DNA of 6,018 nt from an uncultured Pseudomonadota bacterium (lineage in GTDB: Bacteria > Pseudomonadota > Gammaproteobacteria > Steroidobacterales > Steroidobacteraceae): the NCBI GenBank assembly GCA_903910215.1, contig CAIVYV010000339.1, positions 1 through 6,018 of the forward strand, written 5' to 3'. Under the pieces are notes generated by a model, which saw only the letters and a list, made by a program, of their open reading frames with translations, was not told where the DNA came from and did not search any database. Below are positions 1-5,361 of this stretch, piece by piece; position 1 is the stretch's first letter; the number at the start of each line of letters is the position of its first letter. A program made the position numbers and the translations under genes.

Positions 1-956
1 CCCATGACACCATCGTCACCGCTGTAAGGCGCCGTGACGATGCTGCAATCATCAAGCACGCGATAGCCCGACTCCTGCCCGATGAAGATCTGGACACCCT
101 CGGCATGCAGGCTTTGGTCGAGCAGGTGCAAGAAGTCGCGGCGCTCATTGAAAGCCTCGAACAGCCGCTTCAACTTCTCGACATTGGAGAGCTGCGCCAC
201 GCCCATGAGATTGGTTTCGCCCGCCACGATGTACTCGAGGCCCGCGGCCGGGGTCGGCGCCTGATTGACCACCTGCTGCGCTGCGCCGATCGCATCGAGC
301 ATCAAAGCGTTCATATGCTCATGCGCATCCTGCAATTGCTGCAAGATCTCGCGCCGCGCTTCCTCTGGCGTGCGGCCGACCAGTTGCTCGTTCAGGTAGT
401 GGGCGGCGCGCCGCAGTTCCTCGCCTGAGTAGTGACGCGAGAGGTGAATGATGCGGTTCTGCACTTCGCGATCATCGAACACCATCACCACTAACACGCG
501 ATTTTCCGAGAGCGCGACGAACTCGATCTGGGTGATCGAGGCGACCTTGGGTCGCGGCACGGTGACGACACCGGCCAAGCGAGTCACGTTCGAGAGCAGC
601 TGCGAGGCGTTCGCGACCAAGGCTTTGGGATCGCCCGTGAGGCTCGGCCCAAATTGCTGCCGCAGTTCGTCCGCCGCCAGCCCCTCGAGGGGACGCGAGC
701 GCAACAAGGTGTCGACGAAGAAGCGATAGCCACGATCGGTCGGGATGCGCCCGGCGGAGGTATGCGGCGAGACGACGAAGCCGAGCTCCTCGAGATCGGC
801 CATGACGTTGCGAATGGTCGCAGACGAGAGACTCAGGCCCGATTCGCGTGACAAAGCGCGCGAGCCAACGGGCTGCCCATCCCGTATGTAGCTCTCGACG
901 AGTACCCGCAGCAGCTGTTGAGCGCGATCGTTCAGGGAGTCGTAATCATGAGCCAT
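1..956 (-). CDS. hrcA: Heat-inducible transcription repressor HrcA (C-terminus cut by window edge)
   Basis: HrcA is the repressor of class I heat-shock operons (grpE-dnaK-dnaJ, groESL); it binds CIRCE operators, and its activity depends on GroEL. The minus strand reads open from ATG at 954-956 to the left edge, giving 318 codons of a family usually about 340-350 long, so some 20-30 residues are missing. Visible family signatures are the N-terminal winged helix (residues 1-75) with SSATIRNVMADLEELGF at 44-60 and the segment SPHTSAGRIPTDRGYRFFVD at 63-82, the GAF-like middle (about 110-300), and the C-terminal DCSIVTAPY at 303-311. An in-frame upstream extension is blocked by a stop. No Shine-Dalgarno is seen before the ATG; a possible -10 lies 7 bases upstream. 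It is divergent from nadK. In related bacteria grpE and dnaK follow hrcA, which would put them beyond the left edge (inference). No CIRCE repeat was found in the window. The identification is firm. Confidence 0.96.
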   Translation of the reverse strand, partial: MAHDYDSLNDRAQQLLRVLVESYIRDGQPVGSRALSRESGLSLSSATIRNVMADLEELGFVVSPHTSAGRIPTDRGYRFFVDTLLRSRPLEGLAADELRQQFGPSLTGDPKALVANASQLLSNVTRLAGVVTVPRPKVASITQIEFVALSENRVLVVMVFDDREVQNRIIHLSRHYSGEELRRAAHYLNEQLVGRTPEEARREILQQLQDAHEHMNALMLDAIGAAQQVVNQAPTPAAGLEYIVAGETNLMGVAQLSNVEKLKRLFEAFNERRDFLHLLDQSLHAEGVQIFIGQESGYRVLDDCSIVTAPYSGDDGVM

Positions 957-963
957 GGGTAAA

Positions 964-993
964 ACGCTACCGACCCATGACGAATCCCGTCAA
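964..993 (-). promoter_or_regulatory. Possible hrcA promoter (short or no leader)
   Basis: On the minus strand a TTGACG hexamer (988-993, 5 of 6 to the sigma-70 -35 consensus) is followed after 18 bases by TAGCGT (964-969, 3 of 6 to the -10 consensus). The -10 ends 7 bases before the hrcA ATG, so a transcript from here would be leaderless or nearly so. The -35 is good and the -10 weak. I see no sigma-32 type CCCCAT -10 and no CIRCE element. Confidence 0.35.
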
Positions 994-1009
994 GCGACCC
1001 GTTTATGCG

Positions 1010-1037
1010 TTGGTGCCACCCCGGGCTCCGTGATAAA
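1010..1037 (+). promoter_or_regulatory. Possible promoter of the nadK-recN unit
   Basis: TTGGTG (1010-1015) and GATAAA (1032-1037) are spaced by 16 bases and match the sigma-70 hexamers moderately (the ATAA core of the -10 is intact). Transcription would start near 1043, leaving a leader of about 24 bases. This is the best AT-rich box in the 110-base hrcA/nadK intergenic region on this strand. No LexA-type operator is visible here. Confidence 0.35.
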
Positions 1038-1066
1038 ACGGCGCAGCTCTCATTCGGTGCCTTTGC

Positions 1067-1957
1067 ATGTCCCTCATCCGTCGCTGCGCCCTCGTCACCC
1101 GCTTCGCCGATGCTCGCGTCGCCGAAAGTGCCGCCCTGCTCGCTCGCCACCTCGGCGAACGGCAGATCGAGGTGTTGGCGCTTGAGTCCGAGGCCGAACG
1201 CTTGCCCGACCTGGCGGTGCGCTTCGTACCGGATGACACCCTCGCAGACGACACCGATCTTGTGATCGCCATCGGCGGCGATGGCACATTGCTGCACGCT
1301 GCGGGCCTTTTCGCGCGCACTGATACGCCGTTGCTTGGCGTTAACCGTGGTCGGCTGGGCTTCCTCACCGATGTCATGCCCGAAGACATGCTCGCTTCGG
1401 TCGATGATGCGATAGAGGGTCGCTGCGCCCGTGACTCGAGGCCTTTGCTCTCGGCCGAACTCACCACCGCCGACGGACAGCGCAAGGCCGGTCTCGCACT
1501 CAACGACATCGTTCTGCAAACGAGTCAAATCGGTCGCCTCGTCGATTACGAAACCTGGATCAACGGCCGCTTCGTCAACGCACACGGCGGTGATGGTCTC
1601 GTGGTGGCGAGTGCCACCGGCTCCACGGCCTATGCCCTCTCCTGCGGCGGGCCGATCGTCGATCCCGAGCTCGAAGTGTTCGTGGTCGCGCCCATCTGTC
1701 CGCATACGCTCTCCGACCGCCCCATCGTGGTCGGCGCCAAATCCATCGTTGAGGTTCGGATGTTGGATCGACCCGACTCGATCGCCGAGGTCGCCTGCGA
1801 TGGTCATCCGCTCGGGCGTCTAGCCCCTGGCGGCACCCTCGCGATTCGTCCGGCAGCGCAGCGCGTCACGCTGTTGCATCCGGCGGGTTACGACTACTTC
1901 CGACTGCTGCGCAGCAAACTCAACTGGGGGCGCCGCAGTTTCGATGCTTTGCGCTGA
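1067..1957 (+). CDS. nadK: NAD kinase (ATP/polyphosphate-dependent NAD+ phosphorylation)
   Basis: Cytosolic NAD kinase, which phosphorylates NAD+ to NADP+ and is the only route to NADP in most bacteria. The 296-residue length matches the family. Seen in order: the N-terminal Rossmann-like domain with the diagnostic GGDGT at residues 70-74; GVNRGRLGFLTD at 91-102; the NE/D motif as ALNDIVL at 144-150, using Asp rather than the commoner Glu; the C-terminal beta-sandwich domain with DGLVVASATGSTAYALSCGG at 176-195; and FVVAPICPHTLSDRPIVV at 205-222. The C-terminal YDYFRLLRSKLNWG (275-288) is typical of the gammaproteobacterial form. The ATG at 1067 is chosen because an in-frame TAA lies at 1034-1036 and no other usual start codon intervenes; no clear Shine-Dalgarno precedes it. 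It is divergent from hrcA and followed 12 bases later by recN, the same nadK-recN pairing as in E. coli, so an operon is likely. Confidence 0.98.
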   Translation: MSLIRRCALVTRFADARVAESAALLARHLGERQIEVLALESEAERLPDLAVRFVPDDTLADDTDLVIAIGGDGTLLHAAGLFARTDTPLLGVNRGRLGFLTDVMPEDMLASVDDAIEGRCARDSRPLLSAELTTADGQRKAGLALNDIVLQTSQIGRLVDYETWINGRFVNAHGGDGLVVASATGSTAYALSCGGPIVDPELEVFVVAPICPHTLSDRPIVVGAKSIVEVRMLDRPDSIAEVACDGHPLGRLAPGGTLAIRPAAQRVTLLHPAGYDYFRLLRSKLNWGRRSFDALR

Positions 1958-1969
1958 CGAACTTTCATC

Positions 1970-3733
1970 ATGTTGAGCCACCTGCACATCCGTGACTTCG
2001 CGATCATCGAGAGTGTCGAACTCGATCTTCGCAAAGGTCTCACCGTGCTCACCGGCGAAACCGGCGCGGGTAAGTCGATTTTGGTCGATGCCTTGCAACT
2101 GGCGATCGGTGGCCGAGCCGGCGCCGAGGTGATCCGTCATGGCGCCGATCGGGCTGAAATCACGGCGACCTTCGAACTTACCGGCACACCCGCGGCGCTG
2201 CGCGAGTGGTTGAAGGAACAGAGCATCGAGAGCGACGAGGAACTCGTCGTGCGGCGCGTCATTCAACGCGACGGCAAATCCCGCGCTTATCTGAATGGCC
2301 AGACGGTCGCTGTTCAATTATTACGACACGCGGGCGAATGGCTGGCCGACATCCATGGCCAGCATGAGTTTCAATCTTTGATGCGTAGCCATGCGCAGCG
2401 TGAGCTGCTCGACACCTACGCGAGCGCGACGAATCTTGCCGATCGAGTCGCAGACCTACATCGCGAGCGCGTCAAAGCCGACGAATCACTCGAGGATCTT
2501 TTGACCGCGGCGCGCGATCGCGACTCGCGACTCGAATTGTTGCGACATCAAATCAACGAGTGGGAAACGGTCGCGCTCAAAGAGGGCGAGCTCGCATCAC
2601 TGATGGAGGAGCGACACCGCTTGACGCATGGCGCAAAACTCGCCGACGCCGCCCGTGTCGCGCTAGAGCTCATCGATGCGAACGAGTCATCAAATGCGCA
2701 CGCACTCGCCGCTCGCGCACTGAACCAGGTGCGCCAAGTTGCCCACCTCGATGCCGCGCTGGCCGAGAGTCTCCCCGCACTCGAGGAATCCGTAATCCGG
2801 CTGCGCGATGTGGCGGGCGATCTCACCCGCTATCTCGACAAACTCGAGGCCGACCCAGGTCGTCAGGAGCTCGTCGAACAACGCTTGGCGACCATCGAGT
2901 CGCTAGCCCGCAAGCACCGCGTCGCACCCGAAGCCTTGCCGGCGGTGTTTTCGGAACTTGGGGTCGAGCTCGACCGACTCGAAAAACTCGAACAGCACTC
3001 CGGATCGCTCTCCGCCGAGCGTGATCGCGTCAGCGCCGAATGGCGAAAGTTCGCCGCACAACTCGGGAAGCTGCGACGCAAAGCCGCCGACGAGCTCGCC
3101 GCCGACATCACACAGCGCATGCAAGGTCTCGGCATGGTGGGTGGCGAGTTTCGTATCGCGCTCAACCCTCAAGCATCGACTGAACTCACGCAAGCCCATG
3201 GTGCAGAGAGCGTGGAGTTCCAAGTGTCAGCCAATGCAGGCCAACCTCCTCGCCCGCTCGCCAAGGTGGCCTCGGGCGGCGAACTATCGCGTCTGTCACT
3301 GGCCGTGCAAGTGGCGCTCGCGGCACGTGCCACGAACGATGCGAACTCGGCCGCTTGCATGGTGTTCGACGAAGTCGACTCCGGTGTAGGGGGCGCCGTC
3401 GCCGAAATCGTTGGCCGCGAACTCGCCGCACTCGCGCAGAGCGCGCAGGTACTTTGCGTGACGCATCTTCCGCAGGTGGCTGCCCTCGGCACCCAGCATC
3501 TGCAGGTGCGCAAGCAGAGCGATGGCAAGCGAACTCAGACCGGCATCTGCGACCTGCAAGGTGCCGAGCGAATCGAAGAAATTGCCCGGATGCTCGGTGG
3601 CGTCACCATCACCGATACGGCGCGCCAACACGCCGCCGAAATGCTGTGTGGCGGAGTCAGTCCACCGCGTTCGCGCGATGCGGGCAGTTCGTCTTCCGGC
3701 AGTGCCCGTAAATCACGAGCGCGTGGTCGGTGA
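1970..3733 (+). CDS. recN: DNA repair protein RecN (SMC-like ATPase)
   Basis: RecN is a cytoplasmic SMC-family ATPase acting early in recombinational repair of double-strand breaks. The 587 residues show the whole architecture: Walker A GETGAGKS at 29-36; Q-loop region DIHGQHEFQSLM at 127-138; two charged heptad-like coiled-coil arms (about 155-220 and 335-380) around a middle segment; ABC signature ASGGELSRLSLA at 434-445; Walker B CMVFDEVDSGVGG at 463-475; H-loop CVTHLPQVA at 496-504; and the terminal RIEEIARMLGG at 534-544. The family normally ends soon after the DTARQHAAEML segment (549-559). Here it continues for 28 more residues, a Ser/Arg-rich low-complexity tail, most of which is read antisense to the end of fur (77-base overlap). 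The start gives the canonical N-terminus MLSHLHIRDFAI, 12 bases after the nadK stop, with no strong Shine-Dalgarno, so translation may depend on nadK. No LexA box was recognised between nadK and recN. Confidence 0.97.
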   Translation: MLSHLHIRDFAIIESVELDLRKGLTVLTGETGAGKSILVDALQLAIGGRAGAEVIRHGADRAEITATFELTGTPAALREWLKEQSIESDEELVVRRVIQRDGKSRAYLNGQTVAVQLLRHAGEWLADIHGQHEFQSLMRSHAQRELLDTYASATNLADRVADLHRERVKADESLEDLLTAARDRDSRLELLRHQINEWETVALKEGELASLMEERHRLTHGAKLADAARVALELIDANESSNAHALAARALNQVRQVAHLDAALAESLPALEESVIRLRDVAGDLTRYLDKLEADPGRQELVEQRLATIESLARKHRVAPEALPAVFSELGVELDRLEKLEQHSGSLSAERDRVSAEWRKFAAQLGKLRRKAADELAADITQRMQGLGMVGGEFRIALNPQASTELTQAHGAESVEFQVSANAGQPPRPLAKVASGGELSRLSLAVQVALAARATNDANSAACMVFDEVDSGVGGAVAEIVGRELAALAQSAQVLCVTHLPQVAALGTQHLQVRKQSDGKRTQTGICDLQGAERIEEIARMLGGVTITDTARQHAAEMLCGGVSPPRSRDAGSSSSGSARKSRARGR

Positions 3734-4091
3734 TTTCAAAGCCGTGACGCTCGGCAACGGCGTGTTGCCGCCGCTCGATATCCTCGTCCATGAACTCTTC
3801 AACGTGCCCGCAATCGACGCACTTGATGTGATCGTGGTGCGCACCCTCGTTGAGCTCAAAGACCGCCATGCCATCGGTGAAATGGTGGCGGGTCACGAGA
3901 CCCGCGGCCTCGAACTGCGTTAACACACGATAAACGGTCGCAAGGCCGATATCCTCGCGGGAGTCGACCAGGCGTCGATAGATGTCTTCGGCTGACAAGT
4001 GCCGGTTGCCGCTACCCTCGAGGATCTCGAGAATCTTGACGCGCGGCAACGTCACCTTCAGCCCAGCCTTGCGTAGATCCTTGCTTTCCAC
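3657..4091 (-). CDS. fur: Ferric uptake regulator Fur
   Basis: Fur is a dimeric metalloregulator that, with Fe2+, represses iron-acquisition genes by binding Fur boxes. The 144-residue protein opens with LRKAGLKVTLPRVKILEIL (residues 6-24), the hallmark Fur N-terminus. The winged helix includes the recognition helix IGLATVYRVLTQFEAAGLV at 48-66. Metal ligands are visible: H31, E79, H86 and H88 in the HHDHIKC segment, H123, and two cysteine pairs, C91/C94 (CVDCG) and C131/C136 (HCRKTNC), as in zinc-structured Fur of the E. coli type; P. aeruginosa Fur lacks the second pair. The start is GTG at 4089-4091; no in-frame ATG lies upstream, and a GGGG five bases before is a weak ribosome site. The last 25 codons lie antisense to the recN tail. 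It is divergent from bamE, as reported for fur/omlA in Pseudomonas and Xanthomonas. I saw no convincing Fur box in the intergenic region, so autoregulation is not supported by sequence here. Confidence 0.98.
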   Translation of the reverse strand: MESKDLRKAGLKVTLPRVKILEILEGSGNRHLSAEDIYRRLVDSREDIGLATVYRVLTQFEAAGLVTRHHFTDGMAVFELNEGAHHDHIKCVDCGHVEEFMDEDIERRQHAVAERHGFEITDHALVIYGHCRKTNCPHRANAVD

Positions 4092-4112
4092 GTGAGCCCC
4101 GACGGGTTGGGT

Positions 4113-4118
4113 TAGAAT
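4113..4118 (+). promoter_or_regulatory. Likely -10 element of bamE
   Basis: TAGAAT (5 of 6 to TATAAT) ends 9 bases before the bamE ATG, predicting a leader of only a few bases. The -35 position (about 4090-4095) has no recognisable TTGACA. The same octamer TAGAATGC recurs before smpB at 5345-5352. Confidence rests on the -10 alone. Confidence 0.45.
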
Positions 4119-4124
4119 GCGGCG

Positions 4125-4130
4125 ATTATG
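4125..4130 (-). promoter_or_regulatory. Possible -10 element of fur, overlapping the bamE start codon
   Basis: On the minus strand this reads CATAAT (5 of 6 to TATAAT). It would start transcription near 4118, giving fur a leader of about 27 bases. The hexamer includes the bamE ATG (4128-4130), so the two divergent promoters would face each other within about 20 bases. No good -35 is seen 16-18 bases upstream. Confidence 0.35.
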
Positions 4131-4556
4131 GTACAGCGCCGCCGACCTGCTCCAGTCTTTCGTCCTCGCCTGCGAGGCCTCGCCCTGCTGGCCGTCCTGC
4201 TCATCGCTCTGCCGACGTCAGGCTGCGTGTACCGAATGACGGTGCAGCAAGGCAACTTCCTCGATGCGCGCCAGGTTGTGCAGGTGAAGGAAGGCATGAC
4301 CCGTGCGCAGGTTCGCTTCCTGCTCGGCACGCCGATGCTGCCCGATGCGTTCGATCGTGATCGCTGGGACTACCTCTACTACCTGAAGGTCGGTCGCCTG
4401 CAGAAAGCCGAGGAACAGCGCCTGACGATTTACTTCACCGATGAGAAAGTCAGCCGCATCGAAAACGTGGGTGCGCCGACGGAAGTCCCGACCACCGAAC
4501 CTCCGGCAACCGAAGCTCCTGCGGCCAGCGCAACGCCCGCCGCTGCCACGCCCTGA
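4128..4556 (+). CDS. bamE: Outer membrane protein assembly factor BamE (OmlA/SmpA lipoprotein)
   Basis: BamE is a small lipoprotein of the BAM complex that inserts beta-barrel proteins into the outer membrane, supporting the BamD-BamA interaction. The 142-residue product has a basic N-terminus (RRR, R12, R14, R16), a hydrophobic stretch at 17-29 and a lipobox-like TSGC with the lipidated Cys at 33; position -3 is Thr instead of Leu, slightly atypical. The family core follows: VYRMTVQQGNFL at 34-45 (compare YRPDINQGNYL in E. coli), VKEGMTRAQVRFLLGTPML at 53-71, then WDYLYYL at 80-86 and LTIYFTDEKVSRIEN at 99-113. Residues 116-142 form a Pro/Thr/Ala/Glu-rich tail absent from E. coli BamE, probably disordered. 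The ATG at 4128 has no Shine-Dalgarno and a -10-like box close by. It is divergent from fur and convergent with rnfH, 9 bases away. Confidence 0.96.
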   Translation: MVQRRRPAPVFRPRLRGLALLAVLLIALPTSGCVYRMTVQQGNFLDARQVVQVKEGMTRAQVRFLLGTPMLPDAFDRDRWDYLYYLKVGRLQKAEEQRLTIYFTDEKVSRIENVGAPTEVPTTEPPATEAPAASATPAAATP

Positions 4557-4592
4557 CGGGTCCGCTCAACGACCCGGTTTTCGGGTGAGCGG
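4557..4592. terminator. Hairpin between convergent bamE and rnfH, possible bidirectional terminator
   Basis: CCGCTC (4562-4567) pairs with GAGCGG (4587-4592) and ACCCG (4572-4576) with CGGGT (4582-4586), around a GTTTT loop with a four-base AACG bulge on one side: 11 pairs in all. An alternative stem pairs CGGGTC (4557-4562) with GACCCG (4571-4576), so the middle arm can join either side. Neither strand has a U-tract after the stem, so it is not a canonical intrinsic terminator; it could be Rho-assisted or protect 3' ends. It covers the rnfH stop codon. Confidence 0.45.
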
Positions 4593-4910
4593 ATTGCGGC
4601 CCTTCTCGGTTTGATGCGGTTGCGCTCGCTGCCTGCGTGCGGCTTTCGGATCCACTTTTAACGGCAGATACATCTCGACCCGATCGCCCTCGACGAGGGC
4701 GCGTGATCGATCGCAGCGCTCACCGAAAATTCCGACCGGCGCCTCACGCCACCATGTCTCATCGACTGCGTACTGCCCCGCCGATTGGAGCTGCTTTTCG
4801 ACTACAGGCTTAACGTGTCGCAACAAATCGTCGACGGTCGCACCTGACTCCAGAATCATCGGTAACTCGCCCTGCCAGCTCTGCAAGGCGACAGCGAAAG
4901 AACACTTCAC
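4566..4910 (-). CDS. rnfH: RnfH family ubiquitin-like (beta-grasp) protein
   Basis: Small protein of the RnfH/UPF0125 family (YfjF or RatB in E. coli), predicted to have a ubiquitin-like beta-grasp fold; its biochemical role is not established. Of the 114 residues, the conserved parts are ESGATVDDLLRHV at 21-33, APVGIFGE at 57-64 and the strong signature EGDRVEMYLPLKVDPKAARR at 74-93, very close to the E. coli version. Residues 97-114 are a basic tail. The start is GTG at 4908-4910, which overlaps the ratA stop (GTGA), so translation is probably coupled to ratA; this start also gives a normal N-terminal beta strand (CSFAVAL). A homologue was once proposed as an antitoxin partner of RatA because of the pairing, but that role is not demonstrated from this sequence. 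The 3' end is inside the hairpin shared with bamE. Confidence 0.93.
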   Translation of the reverse strand: MKCSFAVALQSWQGELPMILESGATVDDLLRHVKPVVEKQLQSAGQYAVDETWWREAPVGIFGERCDRSRALVEGDRVEMYLPLKVDPKAARRQRAQPHQTEKGRNPLTRKPGR

Positions 4911-5332
4911 GATTGACGCGACCGGCGCACGAAGGCATCGACCAACGAAGCGGCTGTCTCTTCGAACAGGGGTGCGAACATCGCACCCGCGAGACGATTC
5001 GCGAACTCAAAACGCAGCCGTAGCGTGACGGAGCAACCCTGCTCGCCGATCGGCTCGATATCCCATACCCCTTCGAGGAATCGGAACGGCCCTTTGACAA
5101 GTCGCATAGTCACCCGACGACCGGGTTCGAGCTCGTTGCGCGTGGTGAACTCAGTGTTGAGCGCGCTGCGCTGCACGCCAAGCGTGGCGATGACGTAGCC
5201 CTCACCTCGTTCTTCGACGCGGGCGACACGACAACCCGGAACGAACTCGGGATAACGCTCCACATCGTTAATGAGCTCGTAGAGCTTCAGGGCAGAGACA
5301 CCCACCATCGCAGAACGAACGACTTCGCGCAT
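4907..5332 (-). CDS. ratA: RatA / Coq10-type START-domain protein
   Basis: Member of the RatA/COQ10 family (START/polyketide cyclase-like helix-grip fold). E. coli RatA is described as associating with 50S subunits and inhibiting 70S formation, while the eukaryotic Coq10 relatives bind ubiquinone; which role applies here is unknown. The 141-residue product shows YELINDVERYPEFVPGC at 18-34, TEFTTRNEL at 60-68, LVKGPFRFLEGVWDIEPI at 78-95 and the C-terminal helix with FAPLFEETAASLVDAFVRR at 119-137, all aligning with the E. coli protein. I place the start at the ATG at 5330-5332 because it gives the usual MxxVxRSAMV beginning; the open frame extends 23 codons further but that part overlaps smpB, lacks family sequence, and is not needed. 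No Shine-Dalgarno is present; a TACAAT box ends 6 bases upstream. Its stop overlaps the rnfH GTG. Confidence 0.94.
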   Translation of the reverse strand: MREVVRSAMVGVSALKLYELINDVERYPEFVPGCRVARVEERGEGYVIATLGVQRSALNTEFTTRNELEPGRRVTMRLVKGPFRFLEGVWDIEPIGEQGCSVTLRLRFEFANRLAGAMFAPLFEETAASLVDAFVRRSRQS

Positions 5333-5338
5333 CAGCGC

Positions 5339-5344
5339 ATTGTA
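5339..5344 (-). promoter_or_regulatory. Possible -10 element of ratA (would be leaderless)
   Basis: The minus strand reads TACAAT, 5 of 6 to TATAAT, ending 6 bases before the ratA ATG at 5332. A transcript from it would begin at or next to the A of the start codon. It overlaps the AT-rich block also containing the smpB -10. A -35 at the right distance is not convincing. Confidence 0.4.
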
Positions 5345-5350
5345 TAGAAT
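5345..5350 (+). promoter_or_regulatory. Possible -10 element of smpB
   Basis: TAGAAT, within TATAGAAT (5343-5350), lies 11 bases before the smpB ATG, giving a predicted leader of about 5 bases. It is directly adjacent to the opposite-strand ratA -10, so both promoters share the 12-base AT-rich block 5339-5350. It is identical over TAGAATGC to the box before bamE. No -35 match was found. Confidence 0.42.
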
Positions 5351-5361
5351 GCCTGCAGACC

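Noticed and set aside
144..428. Plus-strand open frames over the first 950 bases
   Set aside because: They are antisense to HrcA, whose minus-strand reading carries clear family motifs throughout.
957..1066. CIRCE operator near hrcA
   Set aside because: No TTAGCACTC-N9-GAGTGCTAA or close variant is present on either strand.
1499..1519. NadK ND in place of NE as a possible active-site defect
   Set aside because: The family motif is known to be NE/D, so Asp is an accepted variant and all other motifs are intact.
932..1807. Long open frame (291 codons) on the minus strand across nadK
   Set aside because: It is antisense to a fully recognisable nadK and overlaps the hrcA start; its composition (Gly/Asp/Glu/Arg-rich) is what high-GC antisense reading yields, and no family motif is visible.
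1905..1916. Perfect 12-base palindrome TGCTGCGCAGCA upstream of recN, considered as an operator
   Set aside because: It is explained by codons of the conserved LLRSK motif at the NadK C-terminus and does not match a LexA box.
1820..2317. Open frame (165 codons) on the minus strand across the nadK/recN junction
   Set aside because: Shadow of two well-supported genes on the other strand, with no motif and no start signal.
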